Shown piece after piece: positions 29,350 through 37,231 of a DNA stretch of 37,837 bases (positions are counted from its first letter, which is position 1; the number at the start of each line of letters is the position of its first letter). Location: positions 1-37,837 of IMG/VR virus record IMGVR_UViG_3300027917_000094; one strand, 5' to 3'. The notes below the pieces were generated by a model that was not told the DNA's origin, searched no databases, and worked only from the letters and a program-made list of their open reading frames with translations. Source of the DNA: a virus. Made by a program: the position numbers and the translations under genes.

Positions 29350-31766
29350 GAGATTGTCTCCGGGTTGCGGATCACAGCCTGGGTCAGCCCAGCTGCGCCA
29401 ATGGATAGTTCGGTGGCGAACGGTTTGATCTTGTAGCTGCCACCCGTGACCGCGTTGCGCGCCCGCAGCAGCACTGGGATGGGTGCGCTGTAGGTGATCT
29501 CTGTGTCCTCGCTGCCTGGGCTGGCGTCGGTGCCAGTGTCCTCGTACACCAGCAGGAACGGGACGTACACGTTGTCGCTGGTGGTGAGGGTGATGCCCGT
29601 TACGGTGTACCCCAGCACGTAGCTGTCGCCGTTGGTCTGGTTGGTGATGGCTGGGGCAATGCTCACCTCGTTGGCGCTCACCACCTCGGTGATGTACGCC
29701 ACCGCGTTGCCGCGGCTGGTGTTGTGCACGATGTCGCCCACCTCCGCGCTGGCGAACGCACCCGTGTCCACAATGGTGTCCTCGTCGCTGCCCGCCTCCA
29801 TGGTGGTACTGGCCGCACCGAACAGGGTGAACTCGTCGGTGGCCCAGCTGGTGTACCTGTGCACGTACTCCAGGCCAGTGCTCACGTCGCGCACCACCAC
29901 CCTGCCCGTGGTGGGGGTGTCGCTGGTGATCGCTGGGTCCACCTTCAGCGTGCCAGTGGGTGCCGCGCCCTGCCCGCTGTCCACCGTGTACTCGTCGGTC
30001 TCAATGTCGCCACCCGCGGTGGCCAGCCGCCACAGCGCCAGCCAGTCGCCCACCCTGGTGTTGGTGATGGTGATGCTGACCTTCTGCGGGCGCGCAATGG
30101 GGTTCTGCTCGTCGTCGTAGGTGCTCCACTTGTTCGTGTCCGCGGTGGGCACGTTGTCCAGCACCACGCCAGGCGCGCAGTACCAGCTGCCACCAGCAAA
30201 GGTACCGAACGGTGCGGCAGCGATGGGCGTCACGATGGTGCAGGTGGGTCCGGTCACGTAGTTGCTGCCGTCGTACTCGATGTTGTTCACGTCGTTGAAC
30301 GTGCCGCGGCTGTTGCGCAGGACCAGGATCTTGGGCGTGGTGTGGTGCGCCACCACCGTGGCCGTGGCACCGCTGGTCACCTGGGTCACCACCTGCCCCT
30401 CGCTGATGCCACCTGTGATGGTGGTGTAGGTGACCAGGTAGTCGGTGCCCAGGTACGCCTCGGCTGGGACGCCGTCCGTGTTGGTGGTGCCCGTCTGCCC
30501 GCGGCGCAGGATGTACTGCGTCCACCTGTAGGCGTCGGCCACACCCTCGTCGCTGCAGTCGATCACGATGCTGAAGTACTCGTTGGTGCCGTTCTCGTCG
30601 ATGTCGAAGGTGTTGTCCGCAGCGTGGGTGATGGACAGGCCACTGAGCAGCGCCACCCCAGTGTCGGCTGGCGCACCGCTGCTGGTGCTGGTGGTGCCAC
30701 TGGCCTGGCCTGTGATCACCTCGCCCGACTGGAAGTCCACCGTGATGCTTTCACCGATGAGGTAGTACGTGATGCTGGTGTCCAGCACCGCTGCCGTCAC
30801 CACGCCCCTGGCCAGGCTGGTGGTGCCCACGATCTCCTCGCCCACCTGGTAGGTGCTGACCGCCCAGGCACCCGTGGTGATGATCCTGTACCCCGCGGTG
30901 TTGTTGATGTCCGGGCCAGTGGTCACGGGCACCGCGTTGCGGCCACCTGCTGACAGGTCCACGATCCAGTAGGCGTAGCTGGTGGTGAACTGGCGCGCCA
31001 GCACCGTCACGTACCCCTCGTCGATCAGCCCGTCCACCACCTGCACCAGGTAGAGCTTGTCAATGTGCCCGTCCTCCCACCAGTCCTCCACTGGGCTGGC
31101 GTCCTTGTACTCCGTCAGGCGGGCACCGTCCTGGTACACGTAGATGTGGGTCAGCGGCTCCAGGTTGCCCTGGGTGAACACACCAGCCCACAGGCTCTCG
31201 CCAGTCTCTGGCGCGCCCGACTGCGTGGCCGTGTGCGTGTTGCACGTCAGCCCCTGGCTGGCGTTGTCGAAGCTGTTGGCGCTGGTGTCGTCGTCAGGGC
31301 GTATCCACAACTCGCTGCCAGCACCAGTGCCGCGCACGTCCAGCAGCGTGCCGCTGTCGCTGTCGGCGTCGCCAGTGATGTCCTGCCCTATGTCGCCCGC
31401 CACGATGTTGGTGTTGTTGCACGGCACCCGGATGATGCCCGTGTTGCTGCCCTCGGTGCGCTTCCACAGGCGCGTGGTGATCGCACCCGTTTCCAGGTGC
31501 TCCACGCTGGTCTGGTCGATGAACCACGGGTCGGTCTCGTAGTTGTCGATCAGCCCCACCGTGTAGTCCGTGGGCGTCTGCGCCGACATGGGTTCGCCTT
31601 CCACCATGCGCGCAGGCTCATCGAAGTAGTCCTGCAGTGCCAGGTACAACTCCTTCACGGTACGGGTGTCGGCCTCGGTGGTGCCACCAGACCACTGCAG
31701 GCGCATCTGCCTGTTCTCTGCCTTGTGGTACACCGTGAAGTCACCGCTCAGTATGGTGCCGCTCAT
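29346..31766 (-). CDS. Large repetitive beta-rich virion protein (806 aa)
   Basis: The ATG overlaps the beta-helix gene stop as ATGA. The first 130 residues (SGDFTVYHKAENRQMRLQWS, VKELYLALQDYFDEPARMVE) look like an attachment domain. Residues about 130-720 carry repeated 'G(E/D)xVxG-x-T-S-GAxAxV' beta elements, such as VGEEIVGTTSLARGVVTAAV, SGEVITGQASGTT and EGQVVTQVTSGATATVVAHH. Near residues 655-720 is a module (VGDIVHNTSRGNAVAYITEV, AITNQTNGDSYVLGY) shared with the 183-aa protein. This is a fibre-like or capsid-spike virion protein; location near terminase is unusual. Confidence 0.65.
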   Translation of the reverse strand: MSGTILSGDFTVYHKAENRQMRLQWSGGTTEADTRTVKELYLALQDYFDEPARMVEGEPMSAQTPTDYTVGLIDNYETDPWFIDQTSVEHLETGAITTRLWKRTEGSNTGIIRVPCNNTNIVAGDIGQDITGDADSDSGTLLDVRGTGAGSELWIRPDDDTSANSFDNASQGLTCNTHTATQSGAPETGESLWAGVFTQGNLEPLTHIYVYQDGARLTEYKDASPVEDWWEDGHIDKLYLVQVVDGLIDEGYVTVLARQFTTSYAYWIVDLSAGGRNAVPVTTGPDINNTAGYRIITTGAWAVSTYQVGEEIVGTTSLARGVVTAAVLDTSITYYLIGESITVDFQSGEVITGQASGTTSTSSGAPADTGVALLSGLSITHAADNTFDIDENGTNEYFSIVIDCSDEGVADAYRWTQYILRRGQTGTTNTDGVPAEAYLGTDYLVTYTTITGGISEGQVVTQVTSGATATVVAHHTTPKILVLRNSRGTFNDVNNIEYDGSNYVTGPTCTIVTPIAAAPFGTFAGGSWYCAPGVVLDNVPTADTNKWSTYDDEQNPIARPQKVSITITNTRVGDWLALWRLATAGGDIETDEYTVDSGQGAAPTGTLKVDPAITSDTPTTGRVVVRDVSTGLEYVHRYTSWATDEFTLFGAASTTMEAGSDEDTIVDTGAFASAEVGDIVHNTSRGNAVAYITEVVSANEVSIAPAITNQTNGDSYVLGYTVTGITLTTSDNVYVPFLLVYEDTGTDASPGSEDTEITYSAPIPVLLRARNAVTGGSYKIKPFATELSIGAAGLTQAVIRNPETIS

Positions 31767-33313
31767 GTCACGCCCTCCTCACGTAGCGTTATGGTCACGT
31801 TCATGCCCGTTGACGTTACGGTGCCGCCCGCCACCGCAGGCACGTACCTGGTGTCACCCGTGCTGGACTTGCGCACCCGGATGTACACAGCGAAGTCGCT
31901 GCCTGGGTAGTTCGTGGATTCGCTGGCCACACCACCTGCCACCGTGTCCTCGTTCATCAGTTCAGTGTCGTCGCTCTCGCGGTACACGGCAACCTGCGCG
32001 CCCACCACAGCCACACCGTCCTGGTCCTTGACGGTCACCTGCATGGTCACGTCGCTGGACACCGTTACGGTGGCACCCGCGCTCTTGTACGTGGCGTTGC
32101 CGCTGCACCCCACCAGGCTGATGGTGACGGTGCCGCTGGGTGCTGCCACGTAGAACGTGCTGTCGGTCTGGCCGTCGCTGGCGTTGTACCCGCTGAAGGT
32201 GATGCCGCGCAGGGTGATGCTGGTGGGTGCGCTGGTGCCGAAGTAGATGGCGTGGGTGCTGGCCGTACCCTTGGTGAACACCATGTCGTCCAGGTACCCG
32301 TCAGGGTCCGTGCCCACGTTCCACAGCAGCGCCCCACTGTCCGCTGTGCCCTCGTACCCCTTCACCACGCTACCAGTCAGGTCCGCGCCACCAGCAGTGA
32401 TGGTGCCGCAGCCGTCGAAGGTGTTGCCTGTGACGGTCTGCCCTGACTTGAACGCCACTGCCCCACCGTTGGTGCCCAGCAGCATGGAGGTGATGGTGCA
32501 GACCAGCAGGTTGGTGTCGGACATGTCGAACCCGAAGCTGGCACTGCCCGCTGCCCGCAGCACGCTGTTGTTGATGTTGATGCGGCAGCCGCTGCCAGCG
32601 CCCACCACCTCGTACAGGGTGCTGGCCACTGGGCTGTCCGTGAACACCAGCACCTCGTTCAGCATCTCGAACCAGGTGGTGGTGGCACCGTTGCCGATGG
32701 TGAGCTTGCCGTAGGCGAAGTAGATGCCCTCGTAGGTCAGCAGCATGCCGTACCCGTTGGCAATGTCCTGCGCCAGGATGCCAGCCAGGTCGATCTCGTC
32801 ACCGCTGGTGCCGCCCGTGGCGTAGTACCCGTCGCCGTAGCGGAGGTAGTCGTACCAGGTGTTGACCTTGTTCGCTGCCAGGCCACTGGTGTTGACTAGC
32901 AGGCGGTAGTACCTGACGCTGGTCTTGGTGTAGCTGCCGCTGGTGGGCGTGCTGTCGCAGTCGATGATGCCGTTGAACCAGCCGCCCTCGTAGGTGTCGC
33001 TGCCGAACAGCGTCCACCATGCCCAGTTCGTGTTGTCGCTGGACAGCCCCACCTGGAAGCCACCGCCAGACTCAGGATCGAGGTACGGGATGGCGGCGTG
33101 GTTGATCCAGATTCTGAAGTGCTGGCCGGTGAGGTCGATTCCGCTGCCGCGGTCCCACTGCGTGGTGTCGCTGGTGCTGCCGCGTGCCACCCACGCGATG
33201 CTGTAGGTGCCCTCCTTCTTGATCTCGGCATCGGTGCCGTCGCTGGAGGTCCAGTCGTCCGTCTCACAGTAGTGGATGAAGGTGGGGGTGCCGCCCAGGG
33301 TTGGCGTGGCCAC
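31763..33313 (-). CDS. Beta-helix-like virion protein with C-terminal Ig-like domain (516 aa)
   Basis: GTG at 33311-33313 has GGGAGGG upstream. The N-terminal part (HYCETDDWTSSDGTDAEIKK) and aromatic strands resemble a lectin-like fold. The middle has stacked beta-coil turns (VFTDSPVASTLYEVVGAGSG, INNSVLRAAGSASFGF, SGQTVTGNTFDGCGTITAGG, SITLRGITFSGYNASDG) typical of right-handed beta helices. The end (VTVKDQDGVAVVGAQVAVYR) is an Ig/CNA_B-like domain. Beta helices commonly form phage fibres or depolymerases; no catalytic residues can be named here. Confidence 0.65.
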   Translation of the reverse strand: MATPTLGGTPTFIHYCETDDWTSSDGTDAEIKKEGTYSIAWVARGSTSDTTQWDRGSGIDLTGQHFRIWINHAAIPYLDPESGGGFQVGLSSDNTNWAWWTLFGSDTYEGGWFNGIIDCDSTPTSGSYTKTSVRYYRLLVNTSGLAANKVNTWYDYLRYGDGYYATGGTSGDEIDLAGILAQDIANGYGMLLTYEGIYFAYGKLTIGNGATTTWFEMLNEVLVFTDSPVASTLYEVVGAGSGCRININNSVLRAAGSASFGFDMSDTNLLVCTITSMLLGTNGGAVAFKSGQTVTGNTFDGCGTITAGGADLTGSVVKGYEGTADSGALLWNVGTDPDGYLDDMVFTKGTASTHAIYFGTSAPTSITLRGITFSGYNASDGQTDSTFYVAAPSGTVTISLVGCSGNATYKSAGATVTVSSDVTMQVTVKDQDGVAVVGAQVAVYRESDDTELMNEDTVAGGVASESTNYPGSDFAVYIRVRKSSTGDTRYVPAVAGGTVTSTGMNVTITLREEGVT

Positions 33314-33353
33314 TAGCCTGCCCTCCCCTCAGCACAGCGCGCCACCACGTAGG

Positions 33354-33806
33354 TCATGACACGCTCGCTGCCCGTGGCATCTGCAGCATGGCTGTGGCGT
33401 GCACGTTGATGAGCAGGTCCTCCACGTCGTTGCCCACTGGCCCGCCCAGGTCCACGGCCAGGATGGCCTGGTCGCTGGCTGCGTCGTCGTTGTACAGGAT
33501 GCCCCAGTACCCGTCGTTGAACCCGCTGGCGCTGTAGCTGATGGTCACGTTGGTGAAGTCCAGGGTGGGCACCCCACCAACCAGGGTCCAGGTGACACCC
33601 GACAGGGTCATACCCCCAGCCGTGTAGTTCGTGCCGCTGACCTCGTTGGCGCTGTAGTCGCCCCAGGTGGGGCTGGTGTCGTCCACCGCTGGCGTGATCG
33701 TGTTGTCCACGATGCCCAGCCGCAGGGTGTCCGCTGTCAGGTCGTGCACTGCCTTGCCGCAGTCCAGCGCGAACTCGTTGAACACGTACACGTCGCCTGC
33801 AGCCAT
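33354..33806 (-). CDS. Conserved phage structural protein after terminase (150 aa)
   Basis: ATG at 33804-33806 follows GAGGGGG, giving a 150-aa product, so the longer open frame inside terminase is rejected. It begins AAGDVYVFNEFALDCGKAVH, then DTLRLGIVDNTITPAVDDTS, WGDYSANEVSGTNYTAGGMT and a VTISYSASGFNDGYWGILYN strand pair with DDAASDQAILAVDLGG. The 'ANEVSGTxYTAGG' and 'G-LYND' patterns recur in a family of phage structural proteins whose exact role is unknown. Position next to terminase suggests a head fibre or collar. Confidence 0.75.
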   Translation of the reverse strand: MAAGDVYVFNEFALDCGKAVHDLTADTLRLGIVDNTITPAVDDTSPTWGDYSANEVSGTNYTAGGMTLSGVTWTLVGGVPTLDFTNVTISYSASGFNDGYWGILYNDDAASDQAILAVDLGGPVGNDVEDLLINVHATAMLQMPRAASVS

Positions 33807-33816
33807 GCCTACCCCC

Positions 33817-35013
33817 TCACCATAGGTCCACTGGTTGCCAGTGGCAGTTCTCGTGGGCGTGCCGTGCCAGTGCCAGGGCGCACACGCAGTCGTCGTGCAG
33901 CCCCTCGGGCGCGCTGTACCGCACCCCGCGCCTGGTGTACTCGTACTCGAACTGCTCCAACTCCAGGCGCACCTCGTTGTCCGGGATGTACACCTCGCCA
34001 CGCTGCACGTCTACCGCCAGCCCCTCCATCAGCGCCTGCTTCGACCGCTCGGTGAACTGATACCCCTCGTAGTTGCTGGCACCCTTCTGCAGTTCGCCCA
34101 GCACCGCGTCGCCCACCCCAGTGCTGTCCACCAGTGCGAAGGTGTCGCCAGTGGTGGCGCGTATGGCGTCGATGGTCTCGGGCCATGGGCGCTGGAACCG
34201 CGTGTACCCGCACACCCGCTTCAGGGCGTCCAGCCCCACGCCCACGGTCCAGTCCTGCTTCCGTGCCAGGTCCCAGCCCCACACCACAGGCTGGGCGTCG
34301 GCCAGGCCAGGCACCACGCAGTTCGCGATGGCAGCCAGGCCGAACGGGTTGGCACCGTCGTCCGTAGGCTCTGCCAGGTACAGTTCCCGGAACACGTCCT
34401 CGGGCAGGTCGCGTGCCGCGGCCTCGATCTCGTCCGCAGCCAGCACCCCAGCGTCCACCGCATCCCAGGCTGTTATCTTGTGGTACGCCATGCCAGGCGC
34501 ACCCTCCTCTGCCCTGCGCGCCAGGCGGTACGCCCAGTTCTTGCGCCCCTTGACGTTGCCGATGATCCGCACTGGCCCACGGGTGGCGGTCAAGGTACTG
34601 CGCACCGCGTGCCACGCTTCCTCCCTGCACCTGGTGGCCTCGTCTATGACCGCACCGTACACGTCCTCGCCGTACAGGCTGTCGGGCTTCTCCGCTGACT
34701 TGAACCACAGCACGGCACCGTTGGCCCGCAGCGTGAGGAACAGTTCGCTGTCGTTGCTGGTGTAGGTGTCGGGGTCTGTTATCTGCGCCTTGTACCTGCG
34801 GAAGGCAATCTTGGCCTGGGCGTAGTACGGGGCAATCCACCACCAGTTCGCCCACCGTGGCCCGCACCAGGCGTGCTCCAACAGCCAGGCCATGCACCCC
34901 ACCGTCTTGCCGCTCTTGGTGCTGGCCTCGATGTTGACAATGCGGGCAGGGTCGAAGATTGCCGCCTCTTGCTTGGCGTACAGCTGCGGGTGTCTGAACC
35001 TGCACTCGTCCAT
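33817..35013 (-). CDS. terL: Terminase large subunit
   Basis: The 398-aa motor and nuclease packages the genome through the portal. ATPase: variant Walker A ASTKSGKT (residues 30-37), WWIAPYYAQAKIAFRR, Walker B VYGAVIDEA (D124, E125), coupling motif IIGNVKG. Nuclease (RNase H fold): D248 in VWGWDLARKQDWT, D296 in ALVDSTGVGD, D374 and D375 in GLHDDCVCALAL. The first Walker A position is Ala, as seen in some phage terminases. The ATG lies after an intergenic 9-bp repeat array. It is slightly shorter than most terminases but complete. Confidence 0.95.
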   Translation of the reverse strand: MDECRFRHPQLYAKQEAAIFDPARIVNIEASTKSGKTVGCMAWLLEHAWCGPRWANWWWIAPYYAQAKIAFRRYKAQITDPDTYTSNDSELFLTLRANGAVLWFKSAEKPDSLYGEDVYGAVIDEATRCREEAWHAVRSTLTATRGPVRIIGNVKGRKNWAYRLARRAEEGAPGMAYHKITAWDAVDAGVLAADEIEAAARDLPEDVFRELYLAEPTDDGANPFGLAAIANCVVPGLADAQPVVWGWDLARKQDWTVGVGLDALKRVCGYTRFQRPWPETIDAIRATTGDTFALVDSTGVGDAVLGELQKGASNYEGYQFTERSKQALMEGLAVDVQRGEVYIPDNEVRLELEQFEYEYTRRGVRYSAPEGLHDDCVCALALARHAHENCHWQPVDLW

Positions 35014-35021
35014 CCTTCATT

Positions 35022-35076
35022 CACAGTGGGGGCAGCCCACACCAGTGTCCATAGTGTGCACAGTGCCGCAGTGTGA
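35022..35076. repeat. 9-bp CAGTG repeat array between terminase genes
   Basis: CAGTG or TAGTG occurs at 35043, 35052, 35061 and 35069 with 9, 9 and 8 base spacing, and once more at 35024. The units read CAGTGTCCA, TAGTGTGCA, CAGTGCCG, CAGTGTGAC. It occupies most of the 73-base gap between small and large terminase genes, a place where packaging or regulatory sites can lie. Confidence 0.4.
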
Positions 35077-35086
35077 CCTGCGCCAC

Positions 35087-35632
35087 CTAGTTCGGTGGTT
35101 CGCCATCGTGCTCCTCGCCCTGCTGGTCGCGCCACACCTTGCGCCTGCTGTCCTCCTTGCCGCTGGGCAGCGCGGCCACGTGCTCCGGGTCGTTGGCCTG
35201 GGTAGGCATCACCCTGCTGCCCATCTGCAGCGTGAACACCTGCACCCGCTCCTCCCTGTGGTGGCTCTCCAGGCGTGCTGGCATGTCCAGCCCCAGCAGC
35301 CGTGCCCTGCGGTGCATGATGCGCAGCACCTGGTCAATGGCAGCTGGGTCGCCGTTGAGCGCCCTGCGGTACACCTGCACCTGCATCTCGTCCAGGCGGT
35401 CCGCTTCCAGCTGGCGCAGCGCGTCGGCGTCGGCCACTGGTAGCTCGGCCAGTGCCGTGGTGACCGCCTTGTACGCACAGCTGGGGTTCGCGTACCCCAG
35501 GGCGTCGGCAATGTCAGCGAAGGTGGCACCTGCCCTGCGCAGTGCCAGCGCCTGCTGCTGCCTGTGCTTGGCCTCGACCATCCGCGTGCTGGTCTTGGCC
35601 TCACCCTTGCCCCTGCCTGATTTACTGGCCAT
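35087..35632 (-). CDS. terS: Terminase small subunit
   Basis: ATG at 35630-35632 overlaps the PP-loop gene by 11 bases. The 181-aa product starts with a basic stretch (ASKSGRGKGEAKTSTRMVEA), then a helix-turn-helix: HRQQQALALRRAGATFADIA, DALGYANPSCAYKAVTTAL, the usual DNA-recognition domain of small terminases. A coiled region (DADALRQLEADRLDEMQVQV) and oligomerisation segment follow. The C-terminus is acidic and charged (DSRRKVWRDQQGEEHDGEPP). It recognises the packaging site and regulates TerL. Adjacent TerL and HTH motif support the call. Confidence 0.85.
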   Translation of the reverse strand: MASKSGRGKGEAKTSTRMVEAKHRQQQALALRRAGATFADIADALGYANPSCAYKAVTTALAELPVADADALRQLEADRLDEMQVQVYRRALNGDPAAIDQVLRIMHRRARLLGLDMPARLESHHREERVQVFTLQMGSRVMPTQANDPEHVAALPSGKEDSRRKVWRDQQGEEHDGEPPN

Positions 35633-36701
35633 GAATATACCCACCTCGCACCCGCCCCCGTGGTGGCGCACAGGGGTACACGGTGCAGTGCTCCAGCAGC
35701 GGTCGGTAGTCCAGCCACCTGTCCTCGATCACCAGCCGCATGACCTCCTCTGGTGTCTCTGGCTGGTGCTGCGGTTGCCAGATCACTGCGGCGTCCTTGC
35801 GCACTGCCCGCAGCGCGTGCTGCACCATGGCGCGGCTGGCCTCTGCGTGCCCCAGCAGCACCTGGTGCATGTACTCCTGCCCGCATTTCCAGCAGTGGCC
35901 ACAGCGCCCTGGCATGAGCTTGACCCCGAACCTGTCCTGGTACCGCCTGCGGAGGGGCGGTTTGTACCGCACGGGCATCATGCAGGACAGCACCAGTGGC
36001 AGCACGGTGGGCGCGTGCTGGTCGATCAGCAGGAAGCTCTCGGTGTTGCACGACATCCAGTCCTGGTACACCTGCGCCCCAGCCACGGTGTCCAGCAGCC
36101 ATGGCACCAGTGCCGTGTACAGTTCCTGGCTGTCGCTGTAGCTGGCCTCGTACACCAGCAGGTCCGCGTTGTCGGTGGCCACGTTGCCGCCCGCATAGTG
36201 CACAGCCCCAGCGCCCAGGCGCAGCCCCACGTCCATGGTGATGCCCAGGATCAGCTGGTTCTTCATGATGGACTCGCGGTACGGGGTGCTGCCGTGCTGG
36301 CGCACAGTGACCACCTGCAGTGGCATGCCCAGGTGGTTGGCAATGTCCACGGCTGCCTTGTACTCGTGCGGGTGGCTGCGGTTCAGCCCACGCACGTGCA
36401 CCAGGTGCACCTCCTTGCCTTGCGCCCTGAACTTGAGCGCGGCACCTGTGCTGTCCTTGCCTGCGCTGAAGCCCACCACCGCGGTGCCGTTGTCGGCCAC
36501 GTGCAGCCCCTGTGGCTGCGGACGGTTGGTCCAGGTGTACTGGGCAGAGCGGTACAGCAGGTCAACGTAGGGGCGCAGCCCAGGCGGCAGGGCGGGCAGG
36601 TTAGGCGGTAGTGGTTGGTCGCTGACGTGCTCGAACAGCCGCCCCAGCAGGCTGGTGATGGGTCCGGGCTGCCAGTCCACCCACTCCAGCCTGATGCCCA
36701 C
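35622..36701 (-). CDS. QueC/QatC-like PP-loop enzyme of unknown substrate (359 aa)
   Basis: GTG at 36699-36701 has GGGAGG upstream, three bases after the previous gene; the longer frame lies inside that gene. The ATP-pyrophosphatase PP-loop SAGKDS is at residues 79-84 in AVVGFSAGKDSTGAALKF. It is followed by KEVHLVHVRGLNRSHPHEY and YRESIMKNQLILGITMD. Four cysteines fit a QueC-type zinc site: C240 (VLSCMMP) and C267, C270, C273 in RCGHCWKCGQEY. QueC makes preQ0 for deazaguanine modification of tRNA or DNA; QatC and Cap9 are defence relatives. The exact subfamily and substrate cannot be settled by eye. Confidence 0.75.
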   Translation of the reverse strand: MGIRLEWVDWQPGPITSLLGRLFEHVSDQPLPPNLPALPPGLRPYVDLLYRSAQYTWTNRPQPQGLHVADNGTAVVGFSAGKDSTGAALKFRAQGKEVHLVHVRGLNRSHPHEYKAAVDIANHLGMPLQVVTVRQHGSTPYRESIMKNQLILGITMDVGLRLGAGAVHYAGGNVATDNADLLVYEASYSDSQELYTALVPWLLDTVAGAQVYQDWMSCNTESFLLIDQHAPTVLPLVLSCMMPVRYKPPLRRRYQDRFGVKLMPGRCGHCWKCGQEYMHQVLLGHAEASRAMVQHALRAVRKDAAVIWQPQHQPETPEEVMRLVIEDRWLDYRPLLEHCTVYPCAPPRGRVRGGYIHGQ

Positions 36702-36703
36702 CG

Positions 36704-37231
36704 CTACCTCCCAGCCCGCACCGCATGCTCCACCCGCACCAGGCGGGCCACCAGGGTGTTGAGGGTGGCCTGCGGGTGGTAGGTGGTGGCAATGTCGGTG
36801 TCGTCGTACCTGGCAACGAAGCGCACCAGTGGGAACGCCAGTGCCAGGCAGCACACTGTCTCACCGCTGCCCGTTGGCACCACGTACTCCGTGCCCACCT
36901 CCAGGTCGCCCATGGTGTTGCGCACGTGCTCGCGCAGCCCGTCAGCCACCTCGCACATCAGCTGCATGGGCAGGTGGCCAGGGGTGGCGTCGAACCAGCC
37001 AGGCCAGCTGCATGCGATCTCCGCAGGGGTCCACCAGCGGGTGGGCACCAGGTCACCACGTGGCCCGCACTCCAGCACCTGCTGCCCCACCCTGCGCAGG
37101 GCGTCGGCTGCGTTGCCGCACGTGAAGCAGACCACCCCGCGGTAGTGCCCCACGGTGGCCACATGGCTGCGGATCACCAGGGCACGGATGCCCTTCTCAG
37201 GCAGTACCAGCTGCAGGCGAGGGTTCGCCAT
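36704..37231 (-). CDS. Conserved unknown protein between methyltransferase and PP-loop gene (175 aa)
   Basis: ATG at 37229-37231 follows GGAGGACG and overlaps the methyltransferase end by 35 bases. The product starts ANPRLQLVLPEKGIRALVIR, has VVCFTCGNAADALRRVGQQV with a Cys pair, RWWTPAEIACSWPGWFDATP, GTEYVVPTGSGETVCCLALA and FPLVRFVARYDDTDIATTYH, then a C-terminal helix. The PTGSGET loop resembles a nucleotide- or phosphate-binding turn but is not a Walker A. Its position inside the MTase/PP-loop group suggests a joint function. I do not recognise a family. Confidence 0.7.
   Translation of the reverse strand: MANPRLQLVLPEKGIRALVIRSHVATVGHYRGVVCFTCGNAADALRRVGQQVLECGPRGDLVPTRWWTPAEIACSWPGWFDATPGHLPMQLMCEVADGLREHVRNTMGDLEVGTEYVVPTGSGETVCCLALAFPLVRFVARYDDTDIATTYHPQATLNTLVARLVRVEHAVRAGR

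Noticed and set aside
33809-35020. Long alternative frame within the terminase gene
   Set aside because: It lies on the same strand in another frame, with Arg/Gly/Gln-rich composition; the frame with Walker and nuclease motifs is the real one.
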